Below, one piece after another: positions 8,254 to 17,133 of a DNA stretch of 48,408 nt. This stretch comes from Rikenella microfusus (GTDB lineage Bacteria; Bacteroidota; Bacteroidia; Bacteroidales; DYQK01). The stretch covers positions 1-48,408 of the forward strand of contig DYQK01000007.1 of NCBI GenBank assembly GCA_020719385.1. The letters run 5' to 3'. How positions within the stretch are numbered: the stretch's first letter is position 1; every line of letters starts with the position of its first letter. A program made the position numbers and the translations under genes. The notes beneath the pieces were generated by a model that did not search any database, was not told the origin of the DNA, and was given only the letters and a program-made list of their open reading frames with translations.

Positions 8254-10209
8254 TTAAATTTTTATTCCCATCACTAAAATATCATCAACTTGCTCGCAAT
8301 TTTTTTGCCAATTTGTTAACGTTTCGTCAAGAATGTCTTTTTGTCTCGTTAACATTTCGTTTTGCAAAGAGAAAAGTAAATTTCGAAAATGTTTGGTCCC
8401 AAATTTTTCATTTTTCTCACCGCCGAATTGCGAAACATAACCGTCTGAAAAAATATAAAACGTATCATTTTTCTGAAGTTGAATTTCATAATTTGTAAAA
8501 TCGCGAAAATCTTTTGGGTGAACTCCAATAGGCATTTTGTCGCCTTTGTACTCAAGAAATTCTATTTCCTCAGACTCATTTTTTCGAAAAATATAAAGCG
8601 AATGATGCGCACCTGCAAATTCCATTCGAAGCGAATTCGGGTAAAAAGCACAAAAAGCAATATCCATTCCGTCTTGACTCTCGTTGATTTTTCCCGTCTG
8701 ATGCAAAACTTGCTTGACACGACTTCGCAATTCCCACAACGCAACGGCAGGCGAGTTAACATTGCGGCGATTTACCACTTCACTCAATAAAGCAATTCCA
8801 AGCATCGACATAAATGCCCCAGGAACGCCATGCCCGGTACAATCTACCGCAACAATGATAATTACCTCCGAATCACTGACAGAATGATACGGTATTTTCT
8901 TTGCAAAATAAAAATCGCCGCTAACTATGTCTTTGGGTTTATATAAAATGAAAAAATTCTCGAAAATTGTCTGCAAATACTCATCATAGACAGAAACCGC
9001 CGACTGAATTCGCCGTGCATAACGAATGCTGTCTGTGATATTTTTATTTTTCTGTTCAATAATTTCATACGCCTTCTGCAATTCTTTGTTTTGAACTTCC
9101 ATTTCATCTCGCTGAGCAAGAACTTCCTCGTTATATTGCGACAAACTATTGTTCATTTGTAAAATTTCTTCCTTCTGTTCTTGCAATAAAATGTTATCTC
9201 GCCGTTTAATTTTATAATTTCGATAAATAACGACAGACAAAACAGTAATTAAAATTAAAATTGAGGCAGCGAAAATCAATAAAATGTTTTGTTTTTTCAT
9301 CTCAGCCTGTTGAAGTTGTATTTCTTTGTCTTTTTCATACGTCTGATATTTTGTTTCCATCTCAATTTGCATTTTTTGCTGCTCTCTTTGAAAAATTGTG
9401 TCGTTCAATTCCGAATATTTCTGAAAATATTCCAACGCAACTTTATAATTTTGCTGGTCAGCATAATTTTGTGAAAGAAAAAAATAACAATCCTTCACGT
9501 TTAAAACGAAATTTATAGAATCAGAAATCTTTATTGAACGCTGCATCGTTGCGATGCCTTTGTCAAAAAGTTTCATTTTGCGATAAACATCGGCAATGTT
9601 CAACAACGCAACGGCAACACCTTCGAAATCTTTGTTATCCGACTGAATTTTCAATGCCGCATTATAATTTTTCAATGCCTCAGGAAAATTCTCCAAAACA
9701 GCATCATAAAGCACACCTCTATTGTTGAAAATTGTACTCATGCCGAGACTGTCGTTCAATTCTTTGTGCAACTCAAGTGATTTGTCATAAAAATACAACG
9801 TAGAATCGTATTTTTTCAATCTCCGATACACTATTCCGATATTACTATAACTCTTTGCAATCTCTTTTTTGTCTTTTAACTCGAAAGACAATTTTAATTG
9901 TTGGTTAAAATAAAAAAGTGAACGTTGATAATCTTTTTGATAAAAATATGAACGCCCCATATACGAGAAACAACTCATTTTTTCATCTCTTGAATGTAAA
10001 GAATCTGCACATTGAAGACATTTTGACGCATAAAAAATAGTTTTCTGCGGATTCACTTCGAGATATTCATAAGATAAATCAACATAAAACTTTAATTTTT
10101 GTTTTGCGTCAATAATTTTGGGCAATTCTCTTTCTAACGAATCTATTTTTGTCTGTGCAAAAATAAATTTCACACAAAAAATTAAACAAAATATAAATAA
10201 AAATCTCAT
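8254..10209 (-). CDS. TPR-containing membrane SpoIIE-type serine phosphatase
   Basis: A 651-residue signalling protein. A signal peptide (1-18) is followed by periplasmic tetratricopeptide repeats (about 45-270, with repeated SYSNIGIVYRRLKKYDSTL-like units), a transmembrane helix at about 312-331, a coiled coil at about 335-390, and a C-terminal PP2C/SpoIIE domain. The phosphatase domain shows SGDFYF, AVDCTGHGVPGAFMS and a late FSDGYVSQFGG, which provide the metal-binding Asp residues. This architecture is common in Bacteroidota and probably dephosphorylates an anti-sigma-factor antagonist, but no such partner is encoded nearby. The gene is monocistronic with its own -7 box. Confidence 0.92.
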   Translation of the reverse strand: MRFLFIFCLIFCVKFIFAQTKIDSLERELPKIIDAKQKLKFYVDLSYEYLEVNPQKTIFYASKCLQCADSLHSRDEKMSCFSYMGRSYFYQKDYQRSLFYFNQQLKLSFELKDKKEIAKSYSNIGIVYRRLKKYDSTLYFYDKSLELHKELNDSLGMSTIFNNRGVLYDAVLENFPEALKNYNAALKIQSDNKDFEGVAVALLNIADVYRKMKLFDKGIATMQRSIKISDSINFVLNVKDCYFFLSQNYADQQNYKVALEYFQKYSELNDTIFQREQQKMQIEMETKYQTYEKDKEIQLQQAEMKKQNILLIFAASILILITVLSVVIYRNYKIKRRDNILLQEQKEEILQMNNSLSQYNEEVLAQRDEMEVQNKELQKAYEIIEQKNKNITDSIRYARRIQSAVSVYDEYLQTIFENFFILYKPKDIVSGDFYFAKKIPYHSVSDSEVIIIVAVDCTGHGVPGAFMSMLGIALLSEVVNRRNVNSPAVALWELRSRVKQVLHQTGKINESQDGMDIAFCAFYPNSLRMEFAGAHHSLYIFRKNESEEIEFLEYKGDKMPIGVHPKDFRDFTNYEIQLQKNDTFYIFSDGYVSQFGGEKNEKFGTKHFRNLLFSLQNEMLTRQKDILDETLTNWQKNCEQVDDILVMGIKI

Positions 10210-10225
10210 AAATTTATTTTTTTTG

Positions 10226-10233
10226 CAAATTTA
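10226..10233 (-). promoter_or_regulatory. -7 promoter box for the SpoIIE phosphatase gene
   Basis: On the minus strand this reads TAAATTTG, 17 bases upstream of the ATG at 10209. Confidence 0.55.
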
Positions 10234-10348
10234 AACATTTTTTCGAAATCATAAAAAAAAATATCATCTTTTGCAAAGAGATAAAAAGTTAAATAACTTA
10301 ATTTTTTTTGAAAAATAAAAAAAGTTTTTGAAAAACGAAAATAATTTT

Positions 10349-10356
10349 TACTTTTG
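10349..10356 (+). promoter_or_regulatory. -7 promoter box for pncB
   Basis: TACTTTTG matches TAnnTTTG and ends 23 bases before the pncB ATG. A TTTTTG lies upstream at roughly -33 spacing. Confidence 0.6.
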
Positions 10357-10379
10357 TGAAAAATTTTTCATAAAAATTT

Positions 10380-11546
10380 ATGGTCACTTCTTTAATTGAC
10401 AACGATTTATATAAATTCTCAATGCAGCATGCGGTAATAAAAATGTTTCCGTTTGCGCGGGTGCGTTATCAGTTTATTAATCGTGGAGAAAATAATTTTC
10501 CTGATGGTTTTGCCGAGGAATTGCGAAAACTTATCAGTGAGATGGCAAATTTGAAATTATTGCCCGAAGAGAAAGATTTTTTGCAAAAACGTTGTTATTA
10601 TTTAGACCCAACTTATCTCGATTTTCTGATGGGCTATCGTTTTGATGCAAGCGAAGTTGGCGTAATTCAACAGGGTGGAAATTTGCAAGTTTCAGTCGAA
10701 GGTTTTTGGTACAGAACCATTCTTTGGGAAGTGCCTTTGATGGCGTTAATTTCTGAATTGTTTTTCAAAATGACGAAACCTGAGATTTATTCTCAAGACA
10801 AAATCATTGATATTGTGCGGAAAAAAGCAACGAAATATAATATGATGGGAATAAAAGTTGCCGATTTTGGAACAAGAAGACGTTTTTCGCAGGAAAATCA
10901 CGAAATTGTTGTCAGAGAGTTAGTCGAATATGGAAAAAATTCCTTTGTCGGCAGCAGCAACGTAATGTTAGCAATGAAATACAACACAACGCCCATCGGC
11001 ACTCACGCACACGAGTGGTTTATGTTTCACGCCGCAAAATACGGCTACAAAATTGCAAACGAGATGTCGTTAGAAAATTGGGTCAACATTTATCAAGGCG
11101 ATTTAGGAATCGCACTTTCAGACACTTTTACAACAGAAGTATTTTTCAAAACTTTTAACGCAAAATATGCGAAATTATTCGATGGCGTCAGACAAGATTC
11201 AGGAAATCCATTAGAATTTGCTGACAAAACCATCGAACATTACAAAAAACTTCGCATTGACCCGATTTCGAAAACCATTATTTTCTCAGATAATTTGAAT
11301 CCTGAAAAAGTTGAGGAAATTGCGAATCATTGTCGCGGAAAAATCAAAATGTCTTTCGGAATCGGGACTAACTTTACAAATGATGTCGGTGCGAAACCGT
11401 TAAATATCGTTGTAAAACTCATTGAAGCGAAACCTGATTCGTTTCATGAATGGATTCCAACAATCAAATTGTCCGATTCTACAGGAAAATATACGGGAGA
11501 TAAAAATGTTATTGACTTGTGCTGCAACGTTTTAGGGATTAAATAA
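10380..11546 (+). CDS. pncB: Nicotinate phosphoribosyltransferase
   Basis: A 388-residue cytoplasmic enzyme of NAD salvage that converts nicotinate and PRPP to nicotinate mononucleotide, coupled to ATP hydrolysis. Recognisable features are the start SLIDNDLYKFSMQHAV, the segment FGTRRRFSQENHEIV, the catalytic-histidine region PIGTHAHEWFMFHAA, and the C-terminal phosphoribosyl-binding part DGVRQDSGNPLEFADK and MSFGIGTNFTND. The length is normal for the E. coli-type enzyme. No other NAD gene is nearby. Its last 15 bases overlap the 3' end of the convergent pyrF. Confidence 0.96.
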   Translation: MVTSLIDNDLYKFSMQHAVIKMFPFARVRYQFINRGENNFPDGFAEELRKLISEMANLKLLPEEKDFLQKRCYYLDPTYLDFLMGYRFDASEVGVIQQGGNLQVSVEGFWYRTILWEVPLMALISELFFKMTKPEIYSQDKIIDIVRKKATKYNMMGIKVADFGTRRRFSQENHEIVVRELVEYGKNSFVGSSNVMLAMKYNTTPIGTHAHEWFMFHAAKYGYKIANEMSLENWVNIYQGDLGIALSDTFTTEVFFKTFNAKYAKLFDGVRQDSGNPLEFADKTIEHYKKLRIDPISKTIIFSDNLNPEKVEEIANHCRGKIKMSFGIGTNFTNDVGAKPLNIVVKLIEAKPDSFHEWIPTIKLSDSTGKYTGDKNVIDLCCNVLGIK

Positions 11547-12356
11547 TAACGGTTTCATTTTTTCTTGCCAAAAAGTTGTTTTTTTGCGAGCCATCTCGGC
11601 AAAATTTTTGTCTTTTGACGAGAAAATAATGTCGCGGGAAATGTTTAAAAGTAAACCAATATCGTTTTTCGTTTTGCCCAGACGAATTGTTGACTCCCAA
11701 TCTCCGCCCTGTGCGCCGATTCCTGGAATTAATAAAAAATGATTGGGGATAATGTTGCGAACTTTTTCCAAATACTCTGATTTTGTCGCACCGACAACGT
11801 ACATTAAACGGGTTTCTGAATCTGAAACAATGTTTTTTGTGTTTTGCAAAACCCGTTCAAAGACAAATTCTTGCGTTTCTAAACGTTGAAGTTGCAATTC
11901 TTCCGCACCGATATTCGAAGTTAAAGCAACTAAAATAGTCCATTTCTCCGTTTTCGAAACAAAAGGCAAAATAGAATCTTTGCCCAAATACGGCGTAACG
12001 GTCACGGCGTCAAAGTGCGAGAAAAACGCTTCTGCATATTGAAGACAAGTATTTCCAATATCGCTGCGTTTTGCATCGGCGATGAGAAATATGTGCGGGA
12101 AATTTTTTTTGATATAAGCGGCAGTCTCGAACATTTCCTGCCAACCTGCCATTTTTTGCGATTCATAAAACGCCGTATTCAACTTGCACGCAACAACCTT
12201 GTCCGAAACGGCGTCAATAATTTGTTTATTGAACGCAAATTGCGGCATTTTTTCGTTTTTCAAAAAATCGGGTAAAAGTTGAAAATCAGAATCTAAACCA
12301 ACACAAATTGCCGATTCTTTTTTCAAAATTTCATTTACAATTTCATCTCGATTCAT
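11532..12356 (-). CDS. pyrF: Orotidine 5'-phosphate decarboxylase (type 2)
   Basis: A 274-residue enzyme for the last step of UMP synthesis, decarboxylating OMP to UMP. The catalytic Lys/Asp signature is FLIADAKRSDIGNT, and the phosphate-binding end is LIPGIGAQGGDWEST. The length and the early CVGLDSDFQLLPDF identify the longer type 2 form. The ATG at 12356 (MNRDEIVNE) is the family start; the open frame extends 32 codons further but crosses the promoter box at 12372-12379. It overlaps the end of pncB by 15 bases, tail to tail. Confidence 0.95.
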   Translation of the reverse strand: MNRDEIVNEILKKESAICVGLDSDFQLLPDFLKNEKMPQFAFNKQIIDAVSDKVVACKLNTAFYESQKMAGWQEMFETAAYIKKNFPHIFLIADAKRSDIGNTCLQYAEAFFSHFDAVTVTPYLGKDSILPFVSKTEKWTILVALTSNIGAEELQLQRLETQEFVFERVLQNTKNIVSDSETRLMYVVGATKSEYLEKVRNIIPNHFLLIPGIGAQGGDWESTIRLGKTKNDIGLLLNISRDIIFSSKDKNFAEMARKKTTFWQEKMKPLLFNP

Positions 12357-12371
12357 AATTTTTTTAAAACA

Positions 12372-12379
12372 CAAAAATA
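12372..12379 (-). promoter_or_regulatory. -7 promoter box for pyrF
   Basis: The minus strand reads TATTTTTG, 16 bases upstream of the pyrF ATG at 12356, inside the 39-base gap to the divergent radical SAM gene. Confidence 0.5.
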
Positions 12380-12395
12380 AAAATTCTTTTCGAAA

Positions 12396-13424
12396 TTGAG
12401 ACAAAAAAATCGTTTTATTTTGCAGTGGCACATAACTGAACGCTGTAATCAAAGATGTTTACATTGTTATCAAGATAATTTTAACTCTTCAGAATTGTCT
12501 TTTGAGAAATTGTTAAATATTGTTAAACAATTTAAAGAATTGTTAATTTTCTATAACTCTTTGAATTTCAAGCAGTTCGTTAAAGGAAGAATTTATCTCA
12601 CAGGCGGCGAACCTTTTGTGCGAGAAGATTTTAAAATCTTGGTTGAACATTTGTGCAAAGAAAAAGAGTTTTTTGACGTAGCAATTTTGTGTAACGGCAC
12701 TTTTATTGACGAAAATGTTGCGAAATGGCTGAAAACTTGTGAAATTCGTTTTGTGCAAATTAGTGTCGAAGGAGATGAGAAAACACACAATTTTATTCGC
12801 GGCGAAAATAATTTTGAGAAAATTAAGAAAGCAATACATTTTTTAACAAAGTTTAACATTTCTGTTTCTGTCTCGTTCACGGCAAGTCAGGAGAATTATA
12901 AAATGTTTCCTGAAGTCGCAAAATTTTGCCGCAAAATGAAAGTTGATACGTTATGGACTGACCGAATTGTTCCGTTTGGGAATCATAACTTGTTGAAAAA
13001 CAAAACGTTAACTCAAGAACAATTTTATGAATATTTAGATTTAATTTACAAAGAAAAAAATCGTTTTTCTCTTTTTTCGAAAACGAAAATCGAAATGAAA
13101 CGAAGTTTGCAATTTCTCAAAACAGGCGAAACGCCGTATCGTTGCAGTGCGGGGGAAAGTTTGCTTGCTGTTTTGCCGAATGGCGATATTTTTCCTTGTC
13201 GTAGAATGCCGATTTTTGTGGGGAATATTTTAGAAAAGTCGTTAAAAGAAATTTATTTAGAAAATTCTGTGTTAAAAAATTTGCGAGATAATTCTCAAAA
13301 AATCAAGGGTTGTGAGGATTGTTTTTTTCTCGAAACTTGTTTTGGAGGGGCAAAATGTATCTCTTTTGCGTTGGAAAAAAATTTATTTCTCGCAGATAAT
13401 TGCTGCAAATTGAGAAAAATTTAA
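12396..13424 (+). CDS. Radical SAM/SPASM domain protein
   Basis: About 342 residues. The N-terminal CxxxCxxC motif (CNQRCLHC, Cys17/21/24) binds the 4Fe-4S cluster that cleaves SAM, followed by YLTGGEPFVREDF (the GGE motif). The C-terminal SPASM region has cysteines for further clusters: YRCSAGE, DIFPCRRMP, KGCEDCFFLETCFGGAKC. SPASM enzymes usually modify peptides or activate sulfatases. No precursor peptide or sulfatase gene is adjacent, so the substrate is unknown. No ATG lies upstream of the cluster motif. The only start that keeps it is TTG at 12396 (or TTG at 12420), both weak calls. The gene is divergent from pyrF. Confidence 0.85.
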   Translation: MRQKNRFILQWHITERCNQRCLHCYQDNFNSSELSFEKLLNIVKQFKELLIFYNSLNFKQFVKGRIYLTGGEPFVREDFKILVEHLCKEKEFFDVAILCNGTFIDENVAKWLKTCEIRFVQISVEGDEKTHNFIRGENNFEKIKKAIHFLTKFNISVSVSFTASQENYKMFPEVAKFCRKMKVDTLWTDRIVPFGNHNLLKNKTLTQEQFYEYLDLIYKEKNRFSLFSKTKIEMKRSLQFLKTGETPYRCSAGESLLAVLPNGDIFPCRRMPIFVGNILEKSLKEIYLENSVLKNLRDNSQKIKGCEDCFFLETCFGGAKCISFALEKNLFLADNCCKLRKI

Positions 13425-13499
13425 CTTTATTTATATCTCGAAAATTATTTTCTTTTTACAAACCACCAAATTTCGAAAAATAAACTTTTTCATTGATTT

Positions 13500-13666
13500 T
13501 TAAAACCGTGAATTTTTATATTTTGCGACCAAGTAAAATATGATACAAACATAAATCAATGTAAAATCAACATAATCTTTTCTAAATGAGAAATAAAAAG
13601 ATAAACCCAAAAAGAAAAGATAAATTAGCAAAAAAAGATTTCAAAGAATTTATGAAAAGTTGACAT
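13500..13666 (-). pseudogene. Small two-helix membrane ORF with a -1 frameshift at a T7 run
   Basis: Fifteen bases after the cdaA stop, an ATG at 13666 opens MSTFHKFFEIFF and then meets a stop at 13625. A -1 shift on the slippery run T TTT TTT (plus strand A7, 13630-13636) joins it to a 43-codon frame (LLIYLFFLGLSFYFSF ... ending KYKNSRF) that stops at 13500. The joined 55-residue product would have two transmembrane helices around a charged loop (RKDYVDF) and a basic tail, which is a coherent small membrane protein. It could be a pseudogene, a homopolymer error in the assembly, or programmed frameshifting. The family is not recognised. Confidence 0.4.
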
Positions 13667-13681
13667 TTGAAATTAAAATTT

Positions 13682-14539
13682 TTATTCCTCGTTTTTTAAA
13701 ATTGGGATTTCGGGTTCTCTAATTTTTGTTTTGCGAAGGTCGGAAGTGTCGTTTTGCTCTTCATTTTTAAATTGCTCTTCCAAATAATTGGACAATTCTG
13801 TCGGCGAAATATTCGTAATAATTTTTCCAAATTGTGCGATAGAAATATGCCCTCGCTCTTCAGAAACAATAACTACAAACGCATCTGTGCTTTCTGACAT
13901 TCCCAACGCAGAACGATGTCGAAGACCCAAATTCTTCGGCATATCTTGATTCTCTGAAACAGGTAAAACGCAACGAGCCGCAACAATTTTGTCATCGCGA
14001 ATAATGACTGCGCCATCGTGTAAAGGACTGTTTTTGAAAAATATTGTCTCTAACAAACGCGAGGTTGTTGTTGCGTTGATTATCTCGCCTGTCTCGATGT
14101 AAGTGCTTAATTCTGACTTATTTGTGATAACAATTAATGCTCCCGTTTTGCTTTTTGCCATGCTTTCGCAAGCACGAACTATTGATTTAGTGCGAATCTT
14201 GGGAACGGTGTCTTTTATCATAAACGAAAACAATTGTTCAAGTGAAAAATTTTTCTTCGTCAAGTATTTCGACCCCATTATTAACAAAAACCTTCGAATT
14301 TCCTGTTGAAAAACAATGATTAACGCAATTACACCGACTCCCATAAATTGTCCTAAAATCGAAGAGAGAAGTTGCATATTTAAAGCACGAACCAAAAGCC
14401 AAATCAAATACATAAAAAATAAACCCACAAAAACATTCATCGCTACCGTTCCTTTTATCAAAATATAAAATTGATAAAGCAGCGAGGCAACCAAGAAAAT
14501 ATCGAGAATGTCGGTAAAACCAATGTCGAGAAATCCCAT
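13682..14539 (-). CDS. cdaA: Diadenylate cyclase CdaA (c-di-AMP synthase)
   Basis: A 285-residue membrane enzyme making cyclic di-AMP from two ATP. Three transmembrane helices occupy about residues 8-80 and end in the conserved FQQEIRRFL. The DAC domain has GALIV, the DGA motif (175-177, in LHDGAVII) and the RHR motif (207-209, in LGLRHRSALG), both needed for catalysis, then VVIVSEERGHIS. A polar tail (about 250-285) is extra to the core. No yybR/cdaR or glmM lies beside it, unlike in Firmicutes. A small frameshifted membrane ORF follows 15 bases downstream. Confidence 0.95.
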   Translation of the reverse strand: MGFLDIGFTDILDIFLVASLLYQFYILIKGTVAMNVFVGLFFMYLIWLLVRALNMQLLSSILGQFMGVGVIALIIVFQQEIRRFLLIMGSKYLTKKNFSLEQLFSFMIKDTVPKIRTKSIVRACESMAKSKTGALIVITNKSELSTYIETGEIINATTTSRLLETIFFKNSPLHDGAVIIRDDKIVAARCVLPVSENQDMPKNLGLRHRSALGMSESTDAFVVIVSEERGHISIAQFGKIITNISPTELSNYLEEQFKNEEQNDTSDLRKTKIREPEIPILKNEE

Positions 14540-14560
14540 AAAATTTTATAAAAAATCAGT

Positions 14561-14602
14561 AAAACCTGTCAGAATACAAAAAAAATTCTGACAGAATTTT
14601 AT
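14561..14602. terminator. Hairpin after the FKBP gene
   Basis: CTGTCAGAAT (14566-14575) pairs with ATTCTGACAG (14585-14594) across an A-rich loop. It is flanked by A and T runs and lies between the FKBP stop and the cdaA start on the same strand. It carries the CTGTCA core seen in two other intergenic hairpins. Confidence 0.65.
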
Positions 14603-14611
14603 AAAAAAAAA

Positions 14612-15127
14612 TTAATGTTTGCCGCAATGATTGCAAGAATGCCCTACTTGTCCCGAATTGAGTTCCTCCGCTGTTGGCTCGCGCACTTCAGTAACTTCGC
14701 CTTTGAAAAATAAATCGAAACCTGCCATAATATGGTTAAAATCTACGGTGACGAAATCTTGTGCGACCTCAATAATTCTGCCGTGAAAATGATGACCATC
14801 GTCATCAACCATCGGAACAACATTCCCGACTCGCAACATTCGAGTCTTCGTCTCATCGTTTAATTGAAACGCAGAATGCGGCAAATTAATGATATGCTCA
14901 GGATTAATCTCGCCATACGCCTCGCTACAAGGAATTTGAAAAGTAAAAGAATTGCCCACTTTGAGACCTGCTAAATTCTTTTCGAAAGAAGGCAACATTG
15001 AACCTGTGTTAAAAATAAAACTCAAAGGATGCTCGCGACTAACCTGCTCCACGAGTCTGCCATCAAAAGAATCGATATGAAGTTCATACGAAACAGAAAC
15101 CACTTTGTTACTTGAGATAGGTATCAT
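14612..15127 (-). CDS. FKBP-type peptidyl-prolyl isomerase, SlyD-like
   Basis: A 171-residue cytoplasmic SlyD-type prolyl isomerase and chaperone. The FKBP half (VSYELHIDSFDGRLVEQ, PLSFIFNTGSMLPSFEKNLAGLKVG, FQIPCSEAYGE) is followed by the inserted IF chaperone flap (about 75-125, with DDGHHFHGRIIEV) and a return to the FKBP fold (VDFNHIMAGFDLFFKGEV). The C-terminal GHSCNHCGKH is a short metal-binding tail, resembling the nickel-binding end of SlyD but much reduced. The gene sits alone between hairpins and the LTA-like gene. Confidence 0.93.
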   Translation of the reverse strand: MIPISSNKVVSVSYELHIDSFDGRLVEQVSREHPLSFIFNTGSMLPSFEKNLAGLKVGNSFTFQIPCSEAYGEINPEHIINLPHSAFQLNDETKTRMLRVGNVVPMVDDDGHHFHGRIIEVAQDFVTVDFNHIMAGFDLFFKGEVTEVREPTAEELNSGQVGHSCNHCGKH

Positions 15128-15223
15128 TATGTAAAATGTTGATAATTAACGAATTATGAAAATTCGTAAACAAATTTTTCTCTTTGCAAAATAACGATAT
15201 TTTTTTGTGAAAACCAAATCTTT

Positions 15224-17056
15224 TTACAATTCATTAAAAGAATTTGTTAAAATTTGAAAATATGATTTTCCAACTTCATATTCCAAAGAATCCTTAACAT
15301 TTTTTTCCAAAAGAAAAGAATTCGCCGTTGCATCATAGATAAGTACTTGATTTTCACGCAAATAACCAAAACCACAATTAAAAATATAATACGCAAAATC
15401 ATTCTTATCGCAAGACAAAATATTTTTCCCATAAGAAAATTCTGAATTTCGCAGACCTAATAAATTCAATAATGTCGGAGCAATATCGGTTTGAGTCGCA
15501 AATTGAGAAATTATTGTGTCTTTTTTCGAAATTGCCCCGCCAAGCCACAGCATCGGAATACGAAACTTCTCGCTCTCAAAATTTTGATTTTTATACGGAA
15601 AACTCGAACCGTGGTCGGCAGTAATAATTATCAACGTATTTTCCCAAAATGAAGTTTTTTTCACTTTTTCAATAAAATTTCCCAAGCAAGAATCCACATA
15701 AAAAATCGAATTTAAAAATTTATGCTCGCTATCATTGCCCTCAATAACCGTTTTCATTGGCACTTCGAAAGGCTCGTGACTCGTTGAAGTTAAAATTACA
15801 TCGAAAAATGGAATGCTTGAGTCGTGCTTTGTCTCAAAAAATTTTTCAAAAACATATTCATCCGCAACGCCCCACTTTGTATTTTGCAAATTTTTCGAAA
15901 AATCATTCATCCCGATAATTTTATCAAACTGCGAAAAGGTAAAATAACCGCGAAAACCAACAAAATTCAAATCGCCACCATAAAAAAACGCAGATTTATA
16001 ACCCAATTTTTTCAAACTCCGATTCAAATTGGGGATTTTCTCCATTTTATTTTGAAAATTTAAAATCGAAGTAGTCGGCAAAGCAGGAAAACTACTCAAT
16101 ATCGCTGCGATTCCTTTGTCAGTCCTGTCGCCTGAGGCGTAAAAATTCGTAAATTTGATTCCCTCTTTGCACAAAAAATTAAACCGCGGCGTAATGTCTA
16201 AATTTTTATATCGAAATTCGGTTGCCTTCGCAGTAAAACTTTCAATAATTATCAACAAAATATTCGGTTTTTTCACTTTTAACAAATTTAAACCCGATTT
16301 TTTTTGCGAAAACAATTTTTTAAACAACTTTTCTGCTTTTTCTCTTTCGAAAAAATGAAAATTCTCAACTTTTTGATATTCAGAAAGCGAATAAATAAAA
16401 TTCCACAAAACATTAACCGCCGAATGATTCGCAAATAAATTTGTTTTGTGAAAATAAACTGCACCAACTTTCAACGCCGCAACACCAAAACCACCACGAA
16501 TCGGAATAATTAAACTTACTCCGAACAAAATAAAAACAAAAATTTGTTTAAAATTTGACTTCGGTAAAGTTAAAAAACGTTTAAAAATCAAAAAATTATA
16601 TAAATTTTTAAAAATCAAAAATAAAATTGCACCAAGAAAAACTGCAATAAACGTTGGCAAAATCTCAAAAGACGCAATAACCTCGTTCGGATGAGCGAGA
16701 TAGCGAATCGGCGTAGAATCAAGACGAAAACCCCAATGTCTATACAATTCCATATCTGTCGAAACTAAAAAACTTGTTATCGCAAGACAAAAAAACGTAT
16801 AAATTTTCAAAAACTTGAGAAAAAAACTCGGTTTAAACGCAGAAAATATCAGAAAAATCAAAATCGGCAAAATCAAAATGTACGCAATAGTCGAGAAATC
16901 AAGTTTAAAACCGTTCAAAAAAATTTGTAAAAAGTCAATAAACGAAAGTTCCTTCGCAAAAGGAAAGTGAAAAGACAAAAATAAAATCTTGGTCGCTACG
17001 AAAAACAGCAACCAAAAAAAAATGTATCTCGCAAATAATCGAAAAAATATTTTCAT
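15224..17056 (-). CDS. LTA synthase family sulfatase (membrane phosphoglycerol transferase-like)
   Basis: A 610-residue inner-membrane enzyme with five hydrophobic helices in residues 1-190 and a periplasmic sulfatase-fold domain (about 260-600). Catalytic features of the LtaS/OpgB group are ILLIIIESFTAKATE (first metal Glu), SGDRTDKGIAAILSS (nucleophile Thr), FFYGGDLNFVGF, TSTSHEPFEVP and ITADHGSSFP (metal His/Asp). In Bacteroidota these enzymes are thought to transfer phosphoglycerol or phosphoethanolamine to envelope glycans or lipids, and the substrate cannot be told here. It lies 78 bases downstream of the TonB receptor but has its own -7 box. Confidence 0.9.
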   Translation of the reverse strand: MKIFFRLFARYIFFWLLFFVATKILFLSFHFPFAKELSFIDFLQIFLNGFKLDFSTIAYILILPILIFLIFSAFKPSFFLKFLKIYTFFCLAITSFLVSTDMELYRHWGFRLDSTPIRYLAHPNEVIASFEILPTFIAVFLGAILFLIFKNLYNFLIFKRFLTLPKSNFKQIFVFILFGVSLIIPIRGGFGVAALKVGAVYFHKTNLFANHSAVNVLWNFIYSLSEYQKVENFHFFEREKAEKLFKKLFSQKKSGLNLLKVKKPNILLIIIESFTAKATEFRYKNLDITPRFNFLCKEGIKFTNFYASGDRTDKGIAAILSSFPALPTTSILNFQNKMEKIPNLNRSLKKLGYKSAFFYGGDLNFVGFRGYFTFSQFDKIIGMNDFSKNLQNTKWGVADEYVFEKFFETKHDSSIPFFDVILTSTSHEPFEVPMKTVIEGNDSEHKFLNSIFYVDSCLGNFIEKVKKTSFWENTLIIITADHGSSFPYKNQNFESEKFRIPMLWLGGAISKKDTIISQFATQTDIAPTLLNLLGLRNSEFSYGKNILSCDKNDFAYYIFNCGFGYLRENQVLIYDATANSFLLEKNVKDSLEYEVGKSYFQILTNSFNEL

Positions 17057-17075
17057 TTTTCTTTAAAATTATTTG

Positions 17076-17083
17076 CAAAAATA
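17076..17083 (-). promoter_or_regulatory. -7 promoter box for the LTA-synthase-like gene
   Basis: The minus strand reads TATTTTTG, 20 bases upstream of the ATG at 17056. Confidence 0.5.
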
Positions 17084-17133
17084 CATTTTTTATTTGAAAA
17101 AAAGAGAAAATTAAGAAATTTTAACTCAAAAAT

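Noticed and set aside
10268-10300. TATCATCTTTTGCAAAGAGATA near-palindrome as an operator
   Set aside because: The match is imperfect and composed of common promoter words in AT-rich DNA; no repeat of it elsewhere.
13425-13681. A tRNA or small RNA in the gap between the radical SAM gene and cdaA
   Set aside because: No cloverleaf or conserved T-loop sequence; the gap is better explained by the frameshifted small ORF and AT-rich spacer.
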